Shown piece by piece: positions 1 to 9,108 of a DNA stretch of 49,911 bases. The notes below the pieces were generated by a model, which ran no database searches, was not told the origin of the DNA, and saw only the letters and a list, made by a program, of their open reading frames with translations. How positions within the stretch are numbered: the stretch's first letter is position 1; the number at the start of each line of letters is the position of its first letter. Made by a program: the position numbers and the translations under genes. Source of the stretch: an uncultured Clostridia bacterium (GTDB taxonomy: Bacteria; Bacillota; Clostridia; TANB77; CAG-508); NCBI GenBank assembly GCA_947632535.1, contig CANRPR010000006.1, positions 1-49,911 of the forward strand, read 5' to 3'.

Positions 1-960
1 GTCTATTTCTGTACACGATGGTAAATATATTTCTTCAGCACCACAGAAAGCATAAAAACCGAGTCTTGGCACAGATGTGATTTTTGGCATTGAAATTCTT
101 TTTACTGTAAAATTATTGTATCCTCCTAACTGAATCAGTTCCGTTGCATTCGGAAATGATATTTCAGACATATTAAAAACATTATCACCATTGCTTATAT
201 TTATTTTTTCAAAATCTTTTAAAAAGTCTAAATCCTTAAGTTTTGTGTTACTAATAGAAAAATATCTACCAGAATTATCAAAAATTTCATGTATTGAATT
301 TGTAACTTCAAATTTTTGTAAAGAATAAAGATAATACAAACCTTGGGATAACATAGTTGCTCTTTTCGAAAAATCACCTGTAAAAGTGCCTAAGTATTTT
401 AAGTATACTAAACCATTGGGTAGTATTGAACTATATTCTCTTGATATGTATGTTTTTGCACCAACTTTCATAACTCTTATTGTATCATGATTTGGAGTGA
501 CGTAAGTAATTTTGGGAATCTGCTTTATTACATCAACATCAGGAAAATTTCCTCCGGAAGCAAACACTTCAAATGAAGTAGAAAGAGTATACGCACTAAA
601 ATCAAGAAATCTGGTTGTTGGTAACCCGGTGAATCTTACAATATAGAATCCCGGAGTGCTATAAAAATGTGTAATATATATGGCATATTGTGACGTCCAT
701 TGACTTGTAAGCCCATCGCCCCAATCAATTGTAATATCTCCATAACTGCCGTCAGGATATGATGTGGACTGTTGTGTAAGAACAATTGTAGGTCTGTTTA
801 TATCTTTTTCTGTAATTTCAAGCAACATTGTTATTTCATAATCATCAGGGTCTGGAACTTCCGGAAACCATTCTGGATATTTCCAGCCTTCATCTTCACC
901 GCCACCACCGGACGAAATATTTGAACACATTGCACTTGCTATCAATCCACCGCCAAACAT
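1..960 (-). CDS. Tail fibre-like protein with PKD-like and LRR domains (partial)
   Basis: The frame is open from the ATG at 960 to the window edge, giving 320 codons with no stop, so the C-terminus is missing. The N-terminus is Gly/Ser rich (SSGGGGEDEGW), followed at about residues 55-105 by a PKD-like motif (ITIDWGDG, then ITHFYSTPGFYIVRFTG). From about residue 200 there are leucine-rich repeats of the BspA/surface type (KLKDLDFLKDF; LIQLGGYNNFTVKRISMPKI). PKD plus LRR domains are typical of gut phage receptor-binding or surface-adhesion proteins. It follows the distal tail gene and its small partner, which suits a tail-tip or fibre role. The fold calls rest on motif reading only; the fibre role is inferred from position. 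Confidence 0.75.
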   Translation of the reverse strand, partial: MFGGGLIASAMCSNISSGGGGEDEGWKYPEWFPEVPDPDDYEITMLLEITEKDINRPTIVLTQQSTSYPDGSYGDITIDWGDGLTSQWTSQYAIYITHFYSTPGFYIVRFTGLPTTRFLDFSAYTLSTSFEVFASGGNFPDVDVIKQIPKITYVTPNHDTIRVMKVGAKTYISREYSSILPNGLVYLKYLGTFTGDFSKRATMLSQGLYYLYSLQKFEVTNSIHEIFDNSGRYFSISNTKLKDLDFLKDFEKINISNGDNVFNMSEISFPNATELIQLGGYNNFTVKRISMPKITSVPRLGFYAFCGAEEIYLPSCTEID

Positions 961-978
961 TTTATTTCACCGCTTTTC

Positions 979-1200
979 TTATTTGTATTCCCTTTTCCAT
1001 TTGGGATTTATTTTTTTATTGTCACCACTCTTTTCCCATGACACTGTTACAAAATATTTTTCATATTCATATTTTACATATGTGTCATTTATTTCTGCGC
1101 TTAATAATTTATAAGTGCAAAATAAATCACCGCCAAAAAAATATAAACCATCACCGCACGCTGTTATTTTTAATTTTGTTGATACTTCTTTTTCAGCCAT
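979..1200 (-). CDS. Small tail-region protein of unknown function
   Basis: This 73-aa protein overlaps the end of the upstream tail gene by 8 bases, which suggests translational coupling. It has no membrane segment or signal peptide and looks like a small mixed alpha/beta protein (KLKITACGDGLYFFGG). It lies between the distal tail protein and the PKD/LRR fibre gene, so a tail-tip accessory or fibre-assembly role is possible, but no family is recognised. Confidence 0.7.
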   Translation of the reverse strand: MAEKEVSTKLKITACGDGLYFFGGDLFCTYKLLSAEINDTYVKYEYEKYFVTVSWEKSGDNKKINPKWKREYK

Positions 1201-2782
1201 CGTTTATATTCTCCATCACTGCGTTATCGTCCCAGTATATTCCGTCCTCTAATGAAATATAACCACCTTGATAACCTCGTTGTAATGCCACTTTCGTTTT
1301 TAATTGTGTTTCTGTCTGCCCTATATATTCATAGTCTGAAAGCGATTTTGTTGTGCCACTTATGCTTGCAAATATTCCTATCAACGTGAACTTATAACTT
1401 GCATTTGATAAATAAAATGTATCTTCACCAGAATAACCACTAAAAATTATTTTTGTATACGGCGAAATTAATCCGTCAATTTTTGCACTGTCACAACTGA
1501 ATTCAGTTCCATAGCTTTGACCAATTTTCAAATATAAATCCCCCGTAGCTCTTATGTCACTTTCTACAAATGGACAGGTAACTTGCATTACATTTGATTT
1601 ATTTTTTATATCAGCTAAATAATATATTCCATAGTCATCATATGTTTCACCATCATCAAGAACAGGATCGTTGTCATCTGTCTGACTCACTCTTATCTGC
1701 ATAATTGTAGTACCGTGCAATCCAATAGTTAAAGGTGAGTAATTATCTGTTGATAACGGAAAACTCGGAGTTGTTTCATCTATTACACCAATTCTAATAT
1801 TTGAATCTCCTGAATATTCAAATAATGCCGAATAATTTACAGCACCATAAACAGCAGCATATCCAAGCAATGTTCTTATATCCCAACCAGAAGCGTTATA
1901 AATGCTTTTTTGTGCAGAATGTGATGTTTTTTCTATTTCCACTGTTGTCTTGATAATTTCTGTTATTGTGTTGGCTGCCGAATCTATATGCTCTGATACT
2001 GTTGCTCCGGGCAACATTGGATATACATTATCAACATATGCCATTACATCATTTGCTGAAAAATGTGCTAAAATATTATTTTCTAAAGTAAATGAATTAA
2101 TAAACCACATATATGATTTATTTTCAATTAATATCCATTCACCCGCAACTTTTTGTTGTTTATTCCACGTCAAAATAATTTGTGCATTTCTTTTTATTTC
2201 CTCTGAATTTTGATGATATAATAATGTCCCTGAAATTGTACTTGTACAACATTGCCCAATTGCATAACCACTTGAACCGGAAGAAACACTTACAGACAAG
2301 TCATTGGAAATTTCATCATCATTATATATTTCACCGCCTAATGAAATGCTATATAACCATCTTATACTCCCGTCAGGGTCAATATCATCTTCCGAAGCAC
2401 TTTCTTCTGTCTCTGCAAATACCACAGTTGGAATTGTCCAAAATTCTCTACCATCGTCCGAAATAAAATATGTTGCAACAGGTAAATTATCACATCTAAA
2501 ATGCTTTGTAATCTGCCCTTTTTGAGGGTCTTTATAAGTAATAGGAATATTATTTCTATAACTTTTTATTTTTTGAAATAATTCATTTATTTGTGAAGTT
2601 TCCATTGGTTCAAAATTCACTGATAATTCTCTGCTATCACCCAAATATTTATTCATTGTTTTTCCTGAAATAGACGTAAAATTTATATCACTTGCATACC
2701 GTCCATTTATATCAACAGAATAATTATTTAAATACATATCAATTACCATTTCGCCAATTGAAATGCTGAACATTTCATTCAT
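1193..2782 (-). CDS. Distal tail / baseplate-hub-like protein
   Basis: This 529-aa protein lies directly after the tape-measure gene, where siphophages place Dit or Tal-type proteins. The start was moved to the ATG at 2782 because AGGTGG sits six bases before it; an upstream in-frame ATG lacks a ribosome site. The N-terminal 130 residues (YLNNYSVDINGRYASDINF; SRELSVNFEPM; KHFRCDNLPVATYFISDD) read like the beta-rich domain of distal tail proteins. The rest is long, beta-rich and Ser/Thr/Asp rich and may provide hub or carbohydrate-binding modules. No peptidase motif was seen. The family is inferred mainly from position and composition. Confidence 0.7.
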   Translation of the reverse strand: MNEMFSISIGEMVIDMYLNNYSVDINGRYASDINFTSISGKTMNKYLGDSRELSVNFEPMETSQINELFQKIKSYRNNIPITYKDPQKGQITKHFRCDNLPVATYFISDDGREFWTIPTVVFAETEESASEDDIDPDGSIRWLYSISLGGEIYNDDEISNDLSVSVSSGSSGYAIGQCCTSTISGTLLYHQNSEEIKRNAQIILTWNKQQKVAGEWILIENKSYMWFINSFTLENNILAHFSANDVMAYVDNVYPMLPGATVSEHIDSAANTITEIIKTTVEIEKTSHSAQKSIYNASGWDIRTLLGYAAVYGAVNYSALFEYSGDSNIRIGVIDETTPSFPLSTDNYSPLTIGLHGTTIMQIRVSQTDDNDPVLDDGETYDDYGIYYLADIKNKSNVMQVTCPFVESDIRATGDLYLKIGQSYGTEFSCDSAKIDGLISPYTKIIFSGYSGEDTFYLSNASYKFTLIGIFASISGTTKSLSDYEYIGQTETQLKTKVALQRGYQGGYISLEDGIYWDDNAVMENINDG

Positions 2783-2818
2783 TATAAACCACCTCACTTT
2801 TTGCAACATATTTTATTT

Positions 2819-5800
2819 TTAGTTTTTCAAATTTAAGTTGCCACTTTGTGCAGCTATTGAGTTTAATTGTTTTCTTGAAATTAATCCAAATTGCTGACCG
2901 TCAACCTGTAAAATTACATTTCCGTCTGGCATAGCTTGTTTAATTGCATTAATTATGTCCTGTCTTGTAATCGCTCCACCGCTTGAATGTCCTGCACTAT
3001 ACGCCTGATTTTGACTCGCTGTTAGCACTCTTTCACCTTTGTGTAACTCTGCAATATAACCGTCATAAGGAACATATGCTAAACCGTTTGCATGAGAACC
3101 ATTAACGCCGAAAGTCGGTTTTCCTTCGCCGTGTAAAAAGTCAAAAACATCTCCACCTAAGTCTTCAAAAAAGTCTTTCCACTTCGTGGCAAGCGATTTC
3201 AATTGTTCAGGAAGCCATTCAAAAAATTCTTTGAATTCATCTTTCCAACCTTGAACCACTTCATATAGTTTTCCGCCTGCTTCTTTCCAATAGCTCATCC
3301 AACCATCTTCGCCCCAGATTGAATCGTATAAATCACTTCCTGCCTCTTCCCAGCTGTCAAACCAACCGCCTTCACCGTTGAAAAATGTATATATTTTGCC
3401 GCCAAGGTCTTGAAAAAACGTGTCCCAAGCCTTACCGAAGCTTTTTAGAATTTCAATTTGATTTTGATTTATTTCATAAAGTTTTCCACCAAATTCTTCA
3501 AAAGCTTCACTTGCACCTTCAAAATCACCTGTAAATAATTTAAAAATGCCACCAAGAACATCAAAAAGTCCTTCAAAATAAATAATCAAATTGTCTATTG
3601 ATGTTCCTAAAGTATCAGTAAAAAAGTCGATCCATGGCTGCGCTAATTCAAGAAAATCATCAACAAAACCTTGAATTTTCTTTAAAACGTCCTCGCCATT
3701 TTCGTCCCACCATGTTTTTAATCCGTCAAAAATGTTAGCTACAAAATCAATTACAGGCTGTAATCTTTCTTTTGCAACTTCAAGAAATTCACCGAATTTT
3801 TCTGTCAGTGTTGTTTTTATTTTATTGAATGTCGTTGATAAAGTATTTCGGATTTTATCAAAAGAACCTTGACCAAAAACTTTATCCCAACCATTTCCGA
3901 CGACTGTTAGAATTCCGTCAAACAATGTTCCAATAAAATCAAAAATATGTGAAAATATATCTTTAAAATCATCTACAAGATTTTGAACTGCTTTATCAAA
4001 GCTCTTTCTGTCACCTTTAAAAATAGACACAATTAAATCAATAGAATTTGATATTGTATCAATTATATCTGAAATTAAATCTAACAACGGAGCAACCGCA
4101 GGGACTATTGTCGTTTCAAATAAATCTAAAATTGTATTTGATAACGTAACAAAAACTTGCCCAATAAATTCAATTACAGGCTGTAAAGAATCCCACAATT
4201 TTTTCAAAGATGTCTTTATTTCTTCAATTTTCGGCGCAACTGTGTCAAATATTTGCTGACCTAAACGCTTAATTCTTTCGCCTAAATTTTTTATTTGTTC
4301 TTTAAATTTATCATTTGTTTTATATAAATAAATTACAATGGCAACTAAACCAGTAATGGCAGCAACAACCGCCAAAACAGGAGCTGTAATTCCTGCAAGC
4401 GTTCCCGCACCACCCGAAGCTATCATTTTCCCTATTGTAGAAATAGCGTCCATTAATGCGCCGACTTTTGTTATTATTGCGCCAATTATCATTAAAACAG
4501 GTCCAAGCGCTGCAACAATTAAGCCGCCGTTAATTATTTGGTCTTTTTGTACATCTGACAAACCATTGAATTTATTTATCAAGCCTGTAATGCTATCAAT
4601 AATATTCCTGATTATTGGCTCTAATCTTTCTGCAATTGTATCAAGTGCAGCTTTAGCAGTACTTTTTAAAATCTCAAAAGAACCTTTTAAATTATCCATC
4701 ATGGTCTTTGCCATGTTCTCTGCTGCACCGTCACAACTTTCTATTGAATCAGATAATGCATTATATTTTTCTTCGGAAGTATTAATTATGGCTAACATTC
4801 CAGCCATTGCATATTTGCCAAATTGCTGTTCTGCTCTCTGCAATTGCTGTTCTTCTGTCAATTCTGAATATTCTTCACGCAATTCATCAAGAGATTCTCT
4901 TAAGCTTTTATTCTGCTCTACTATACCGTCAGTTTCATTATATGAAGCTTTTTTTTCTTCCTGCACTTTTTTAAATGCTTCCAAATCGGCTTCATTTATT
5001 TCTTTTGCGTTTTCGATTGCAATTTCTTTTTGTTCTTGTAAGTTTTCAATTATTAACTCATGTTTTTCTTGCATTAATTCTTTTTCATAATCGTACTGTT
5101 CTTTTGCTGTTTCTTCCGCAGCGTCCTGCTCTGCTTTTATTCTGTCAATTTCTGCGTCATACTTTTCGTCAACTTCATCTTTCTGATTTTCTAATTCATT
5201 AATTTTCTTTTCTCGTTCTTTTTGCTTTCTTTTTAAATCCAATTCTATTTGATAATCGGACAATTCTTTTTCTGCTTTTTTTCTTTCTTTTGCCGTTTTC
5301 GCTTGACGTACATTTTTTTGTAATTCTGCAAGTTTTTCCTGTTCTTCTTTTTCTTCCTGCGCTTCTCTTTCTGCTTCCGTCTGCCCATTTAATGCGTCAA
5401 TCTCGTCTTGTATTGCTTTTATCTGATTGTATCTTTCTTCATCAACTAATTTAATTCTTTCTGTATATTCATCATTGATTAATTTTATTTTTTGGTCATA
5501 CGCTTTTTCAAATTCGTCCATTTCGTCATCTAATGCACGCTTTTGAATTTTTATTTGATTATCCCACGACTTGCTTAATGCTTTTTCTTGATCTCTTAAT
5601 TGTTTTTCATATGCTGTTGTTTGTTTATCAATAACAGACGAAAATTCTTCAATTGATTGTGCTACACCACTGTCGGAAGCTGTTGCAAGTTTTAACAAAC
5701 CTGTTCTTAACGCTGTGCCTGCCATTGTTGCGTCAATTCCTGCATTTGCCATTAAACCAAGTGCAAAAGTAACATCATCAAGGGAGTACCCCGCTGCACC

Positions 5801-6418
5801 CGCAACAGGAGCAACGTATTTCAATGCTTCTCCAAGCCCTGTTACATCTGTTGCTGCACTTGCGGACGTCTGTGCTAACACATCAGCAGCGTGTGACGCT
5901 TCACTTGCTTCCATTCCAAACGCTGTAATCGTCTTTGTAATTATATCCGCAGCACTCGCCAATTCTATACCATCGGCAGCCGCTAAATTCATAACGCCCT
6001 CAATAGCGTCTATCTGTTGTTGTGCGTCCCAACCTGCCCTCGATAAGCTAACAAAAGCCTCTGCGGATTCAGCCGCAGTATACTTTGTTGTCGCTCCCAT
6101 TTCTTTAGCTTTATCCGAAATGGCTTGCATTTCTTCCTGTGTTGCGTGAGAAACGGCTTGCACTTGACTCATTGTTGATTGAAAATCAGAAAATGACTTA
6201 ATCGCCGCCGCACCAATTCCAACCAATGGCGTTGTTATCCCCACGGTCAACATTCTGCCTATTCCTGAAAGTGAGTTCCCCAGTGCTGTTATTTTAGCAG
6301 AAATTGAAGCTTCTTTATCAATAAATGTATTTAATTGTGCAAGCGCATTTGATAAACCTTTTGAAAAACCAGATGTATCCAAGTCCATAAATGCCATTGC
6401 AGTACCTAAGTTTACCAT
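2819..6418 (-). CDS. Tail tape measure protein
   Basis: At 1199 aa this is the longest protein in the window. The N-terminal 250 residues are the typical TMP/TP901 core (SFSDFQSTMSQVQAVSHAT; MGATTKYTAAESAEAFVSLS; VAPVAGAAGYSLDDV), followed by a very charged coiled coil at about residues 260-530. Hydrophobic segments follow at about 640-720 (IINGGLIVAALGPVLMIIGA; AVVAAITGLVAIVIYLY). The C-terminal third has Trp-rich repeated units (FFEDLGGDVFDFL, SWEEAGSDLYDSIW, YWKEAGGKLYEVV), and the end carries GLAYVPYDGYIAELHKGERV, common in clostridial phage tape measures. It sets tail length and may help deliver DNA. AGGTGAGCGC precedes the start. Confidence 0.95.
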   Translation of the reverse strand: MVNLGTAMAFMDLDTSGFSKGLSNALAQLNTFIDKEASISAKITALGNSLSGIGRMLTVGITTPLVGIGAAAIKSFSDFQSTMSQVQAVSHATQEEMQAISDKAKEMGATTKYTAAESAEAFVSLSRAGWDAQQQIDAIEGVMNLAAADGIELASAADIITKTITAFGMEASEASHAADVLAQTSASAATDVTGLGEALKYVAPVAGAAGYSLDDVTFALGLMANAGIDATMAGTALRTGLLKLATASDSGVAQSIEEFSSVIDKQTTAYEKQLRDQEKALSKSWDNQIKIQKRALDDEMDEFEKAYDQKIKLINDEYTERIKLVDEERYNQIKAIQDEIDALNGQTEAEREAQEEKEEQEKLAELQKNVRQAKTAKERKKAEKELSDYQIELDLKRKQKEREKKINELENQKDEVDEKYDAEIDRIKAEQDAAEETAKEQYDYEKELMQEKHELIIENLQEQKEIAIENAKEINEADLEAFKKVQEEKKASYNETDGIVEQNKSLRESLDELREEYSELTEEQQLQRAEQQFGKYAMAGMLAIINTSEEKYNALSDSIESCDGAAENMAKTMMDNLKGSFEILKSTAKAALDTIAERLEPIIRNIIDSITGLINKFNGLSDVQKDQIINGGLIVAALGPVLMIIGAIITKVGALMDAISTIGKMIASGGAGTLAGITAPVLAVVAAITGLVAIVIYLYKTNDKFKEQIKNLGERIKRLGQQIFDTVAPKIEEIKTSLKKLWDSLQPVIEFIGQVFVTLSNTILDLFETTIVPAVAPLLDLISDIIDTISNSIDLIVSIFKGDRKSFDKAVQNLVDDFKDIFSHIFDFIGTLFDGILTVVGNGWDKVFGQGSFDKIRNTLSTTFNKIKTTLTEKFGEFLEVAKERLQPVIDFVANIFDGLKTWWDENGEDVLKKIQGFVDDFLELAQPWIDFFTDTLGTSIDNLIIYFEGLFDVLGGIFKLFTGDFEGASEAFEEFGGKLYEINQNQIEILKSFGKAWDTFFQDLGGKIYTFFNGEGGWFDSWEEAGSDLYDSIWGEDGWMSYWKEAGGKLYEVVQGWKDEFKEFFEWLPEQLKSLATKWKDFFEDLGGDVFDFLHGEGKPTFGVNGSHANGLAYVPYDGYIAELHKGERVLTASQNQAYSAGHSSGGAITRQDIINAIKQAMPDGNVILQVDGQQFGLISRKQLNSIAAQSGNLNLKN

Positions 6419-6424
6419 ATGCGC

Positions 6425-6643
6425 TCACCTCTTTAATATTTTCTTATACATATCTGCAAAAGAATTATAATGCTCAATTGTCTTTTTGCTTTCTTCGTCT
6501 TGCTTTTTAAAATGTGGTTTTTGTTTATCTTCTAATTTTGATTGAATTAATACACACGCTTCATCAAAACAAAAAGCTGTATAATTATCTTCAATTTCAA
6601 TTAATTCAGACGGACGGCAATCAAATTGTTTTGCCATCGCCAA
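6425..6643 (-). CDS. Tail assembly chaperone, second (GT-type) component
   Basis: This short 72-aa frame lies between the first chaperone and the tape measure, exactly where the second tail chaperone is found. It begins MAMAKQFDCRPSELIEIEDN, which resembles the XDCRPSEIIGI-type start of clostridial phage chaperone products. It could start at the TTG at 6643 or the ATG at 6637, and neither has a convincing ribosome site. Its frame is +1 relative to the upstream gene and stays open back across the upstream stop for about ten codons, so expression by coupling or frameshifting is possible. It is expected to bind the tape measure during tail assembly and be absent from virions. Confidence 0.75.
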   Translation of the reverse strand: MAMAKQFDCRPSELIEIEDNYTAFCFDEACVLIQSKLEDKQKPHFKKQDEESKKTIEHYNSFADMYKKILKR

Positions 6644-6647
6644 AATA

Positions 6648-7046
6648 TTAATTATTCGGTCGCTTTGTACGAAACTGCTCTAATGCTCTAACTCCTTGTT
6701 GCGAATAATTAAATACTGCCATCATTTGTTCATCTGTTAATTCAATTCCGTTTTCCTGTAATTGATTGTAAGTCGGTTCAACAAAACTTGCTTCGCAAAT
6801 TACTTCCATTATTGACAACATTTCATCAAGACCGTTTTCTTTTTGTAATGTGTTTTTTGCACGTCCTTCAAACAATTCAGCTGCCGAAGCTAAAAGCTGA
6901 TTTGGAATTTTTCCGCTTTTACAAAGCATTAAAAGCGACGGTCTGCGCAATTTTACAATAAACGGCGTTTCATCATCAAAAGACGGCAATTCTACTTCTT
7001 TTCCACCTGATGTTTCTTTTATTTTTTCTATTGACGTTACTGACAT
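6648..7046 (-). CDS. Tail assembly chaperone, first (G-type) component
   Basis: This 132-aa protein lies between the tail tube gene and the tape measure. It reads as a typical phage tail assembly chaperone: a beta-rich start (GKEVELPSFDDETPFIVKLR), then LLMLCKSGKIPNQLL, and an alpha-helical C-terminus with ELTDEQMMAVFNYSQQGV. GAAAGGAAAATAAAA precedes the ATG. It is thought to coat the tape measure while the tube polymerises. Membership is inferred from order, length and the LxKSGKIPN segment. Confidence 0.85.
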   Translation of the reverse strand: MSVTSIEKIKETSGGKEVELPSFDDETPFIVKLRRPSLLMLCKSGKIPNQLLASAAELFEGRAKNTLQKENGLDEMLSIMEVICEASFVEPTYNQLQENGIELTDEQMMAVFNYSQQGVRALEQFRTKRPNN

Positions 7047-7092
7047 TTTTATTTTCCTTTCACAAATATATTTTTAATTTAATTTAATTTTT

Positions 7093-7695
7093 TTATTCCG
7101 ATTCTGTTCCGTCAAAAGTTCCTGTAACTTCGGGCAATGATTCAACCATTTCCATTGTATACGGAGATTCTCCCTGCCCAGGGGCTGAATTAATCGTATA
7201 TTCCGCAACAAAAAATGTATTATCTTCCGCACCGATTCCAAAAGGCTGTCCTTGACAATGCGGATATGTTACTTTTTCGTAAGCTAATATTTTTCCCGAA
7301 CTGTCATATTGCGGCGAATAAATTGTTGTTGTGAAAAATTGTCCCTTTTCTCCGCTATCAACAGTAGGCGGTGTATACTTCTTAAATTTATGTGTTACTC
7401 CGTCATATTCAATTTCACCGCCCTGAACTATTTTTGCAAGTTCAGGAGTAAACACATTATCAGTCATTGTTATTTGATGACCTGTAATCGTTACAACCTC
7501 GCCCTTTTGTGCAATTAATTTTCCTTTTACAATTAATTGTATTGCGTCTGTTGTTTCTGTCTGTACTTCAACGCTGACCGTACTCGCTGTGTCAAGTGCG
7601 ATGTCTGTTGCACCTTCGACATCTTCTGGAGTAATTACAATTAATGCTGCGTCTATTGTTGCAATTGATTGTCCTCTTTTTATTGTATTCGGCAT
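7093..7695 (-). CDS. Major tail (tube) protein
   Basis: This 200-aa protein starts at 7695 (GAAAGGAGAAATAAAA before ATG); an earlier in-frame start adds only six residues and lacks a site. The N-terminus NTIKRGQSIATIDAALIVI and the beta-rich body (SVSVEVQTETTDAIQLIVKG; YDGVTHKFKKYTPPT) fit phage tail tube proteins. It ends with SPYTMEMVESLPEVTGTFDG. It lies between the tail terminator-like gene and the chaperones, the usual tube position. It polymerises to form the tail tube. Confidence 0.88.
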   Translation of the reverse strand: MPNTIKRGQSIATIDAALIVITPEDVEGATDIALDTASTVSVEVQTETTDAIQLIVKGKLIAQKGEVVTITGHQITMTDNVFTPELAKIVQGGEIEYDGVTHKFKKYTPPTVDSGEKGQFFTTTIYSPQYDSSGKILAYEKVTYPHCQGQPFGIGAEDNTFFVAEYTINSAPGQGESPYTMEMVESLPEVTGTFDGTESE

Positions 7696-7716
7696 TTTTA
7701 TTTCTCCTTTCAAAAA

Positions 7717-8070
7717 TTAATTTTTTACGCAATTTCTATAATGTATAGAAACCATATTTGCTTTTACGTCCTCATCAAAAAAAGGTATATCACGCTGATA
7801 TAATGGCATAATCATTGGCTGCATACCTTTCATTAATTCAATTATTTTATCAACAAAAGGCTTTAATTCACTATATTTAGAATACGGAACATAACACATT
7901 AATATATATTCATCAATGGAAGAGGAAAAAGTTTGTAATTGAATACTTGTTCCTTCTTTAATTACAACATAATTTGATAAACAATCTCCTTGATGTTGTC
8001 CAGGCGAATATACATCAATATCATTATTTTTTAAATATAAATAAATATCCTGCCACCGTGAATTTGCCAT
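7717..8070 (-). CDS. Tail terminator / tail completion-like protein
   Basis: This 117-aa protein lies after the gp10-like gene and before the tube gene, the usual slot for the tail terminator or neck protein. It has an alpha/beta pattern (RWQDIYLYLKNNDIDVYSPG; EYILMCYVPYSKYSELKPFV; MVSIHYRNCV) similar to gpU/minor tail families. GGTGATATT precedes the ATG. The assignment is mainly positional. Confidence 0.7.
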   Translation of the reverse strand: MANSRWQDIYLYLKNNDIDVYSPGQHQGDCLSNYVVIKEGTSIQLQTFSSSIDEYILMCYVPYSKYSELKPFVDKIIELMKGMQPMIMPLYQRDIPFFDEDVKANMVSIHYRNCVKN

Positions 8071-8081
8071 AATATCACCTA

Positions 8082-8495
8082 TTAATTATTATACGTTTTT
8101 GGTTTTGTGCTATTTATTTTTGTAACTTTGCTGCCCGCTTGAACTCTGTCAAGAAAACGTTTGAACCCTGGCATAACTTCTTCGGAACCGACTTTTAAAA
8201 CTGTTTCATCTAATATTGCATATTTTTGTTCATGCGCTTTTTCAAGAAAAATTCCATACTGCACACCATGTGAAATATATATTCTATATCCGTGCGTTAT
8301 TTTTCCTCTGTATCCTGTTAATCTTTGTCGTGCGTGCCCTGTCCTATCTGTCCAGCGGCGGTTTTTTCTTGCATAATTTTGAAATTTTAATGCGGCTTGT
8401 TCTGCGTAAATATCGACTGCGGCATTAAATTTATTATCGAAATTATCAATATTTTTTCTTAATTGATTAACATCAAATTTAATTCCGCTTGCCAT
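8082..8495 (-). CDS. HK97 gp10-like head-tail joining / minor tail protein
   Basis: This 137-aa protein has a helical N-terminus (VNQLRKNIDNFDNKFNAAVD), a basic centre with repeated Tyr/Arg residues (RKNRRWTDRTGHARQRLTGY) and GIFLEKAHEQKYAILDETV, the pattern of the HK97 gp10 family, which often shows WxDRTGxAR and a YxxxLExG-like stretch. The start was moved to the ATG at 8495; the earlier GTG lies inside the upstream gene. It overlaps the end of the upstream gene. Its role is at the head-tail interface. Confidence 0.87.
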   Translation of the reverse strand: MASGIKFDVNQLRKNIDNFDNKFNAAVDIYAEQAALKFQNYARKNRRWTDRTGHARQRLTGYRGKITHGYRIYISHGVQYGIFLEKAHEQKYAILDETVLKVGSEEVMPGFKRFLDRVQAGSKVTKINSTKPKTYNN

Positions 8496-8859
8496 CTTGC
8501 TCACGCTCCAAGCTGATATTTACAGCAAAATTTAATTCTGTCATATTTAAAATTGCTGTTATTGTATATTTATTATTATTTATTTCAACAAAATCTCCAA
8601 TTTCTATTTCTTTTACGTAATCGGTCGAAGATAATATCATTGGAGATATTTGTTCGTGTACTGTTCCGTTTTCATCTTTTATATTTGGTAAAAAACTTTT
8701 TTCACTGTGAAAAATTCCTTTTACAAAAAATTCTCCGACATCATTTTCAGGCTCACCAAAATCATTTTTTACTGTTCTTTTAAATACAAATTCTTTTCCA
8801 TGCCTACCAATTAGTCTTTTTAATTTTTGTTCCGAAAAACCAATTAATTTTTTATCCAT
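8479..8859 (-). CDS. Head closure / head-tail joining protein
   Basis: This 126-aa protein lies between the connector-like gene and the gp10-like gene. The beta-rich body (EFVFKRTVKNDFGEPENDVG; VKEIEIGDFVEINNNKYTIT; ILNMTELNFAVNISLER) fits head-closure or stopper proteins of the SPP1 gp16/gp17 type. It overlaps the upstream gene by eight bases. The family is suggested by position and predicted beta content. Confidence 0.72.
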   Translation of the reverse strand: MDKKLIGFSEQKLKRLIGRHGKEFVFKRTVKNDFGEPENDVGEFFVKGIFHSEKSFLPNIKDENGTVHEQISPMILSSTDYVKEIEIGDFVEINNNKYTITAILNMTELNFAVNISLEREQDGKRN

Positions 8860-9106
8860 TTTTCAAAACTCCACTATTTGACGGTCGATATTGAGAGGCA
8901 AGACGGAGAAAATATTCTGATGTATCTGCAAGACTTAATCCGCTTATTTGTAATGTTGTATCTTCCGATTTTGCAATTAAACAATAATAAGCAGTTTTTT
9001 TAATATCATTATTATATTTATTATAAAAATATTGTAATTCCTCATCTGTAAAAAATGGCATATCTTTTTCTCGTAAAATTAATTTTAATTCTTGCAGATA
9101 ATCCAT
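8852..9106 (-). CDS. Head-tail connector (adaptor)-like protein
   Basis: This 84-aa, mostly helical protein contains DMPFFTDEELQYFYNKYNND and ends YFLRLASQYRPSNSGVLKNG, a pattern common to small head-tail adaptors of clostridial phages. It follows the SAP-like gene after the major capsid. AGGTGAATAATT precedes the ATG. It probably docks on the portal after packaging. Confidence 0.75.
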   Translation of the reverse strand: MDYLQELKLILREKDMPFFTDEELQYFYNKYNNDIKKTAYYCLIAKSEDTTLQISGLSLADTSEYFLRLASQYRPSNSGVLKNG

Positions 9107-9108
9107 AA

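Noticed and set aside
828-2466. Plus-strand frames over the distal tail genes
   Set aside because: Antisense shadows without promoters or start sites; the minus-strand tail proteins explain the region.
4338-5202. Long plus-strand frames inside the tape-measure gene
   Set aside because: They have no ribosome sites and lie antisense to the obvious tape-measure protein; their hydrophobic/Ser-rich composition is that of a mirror of coiled-coil codons.
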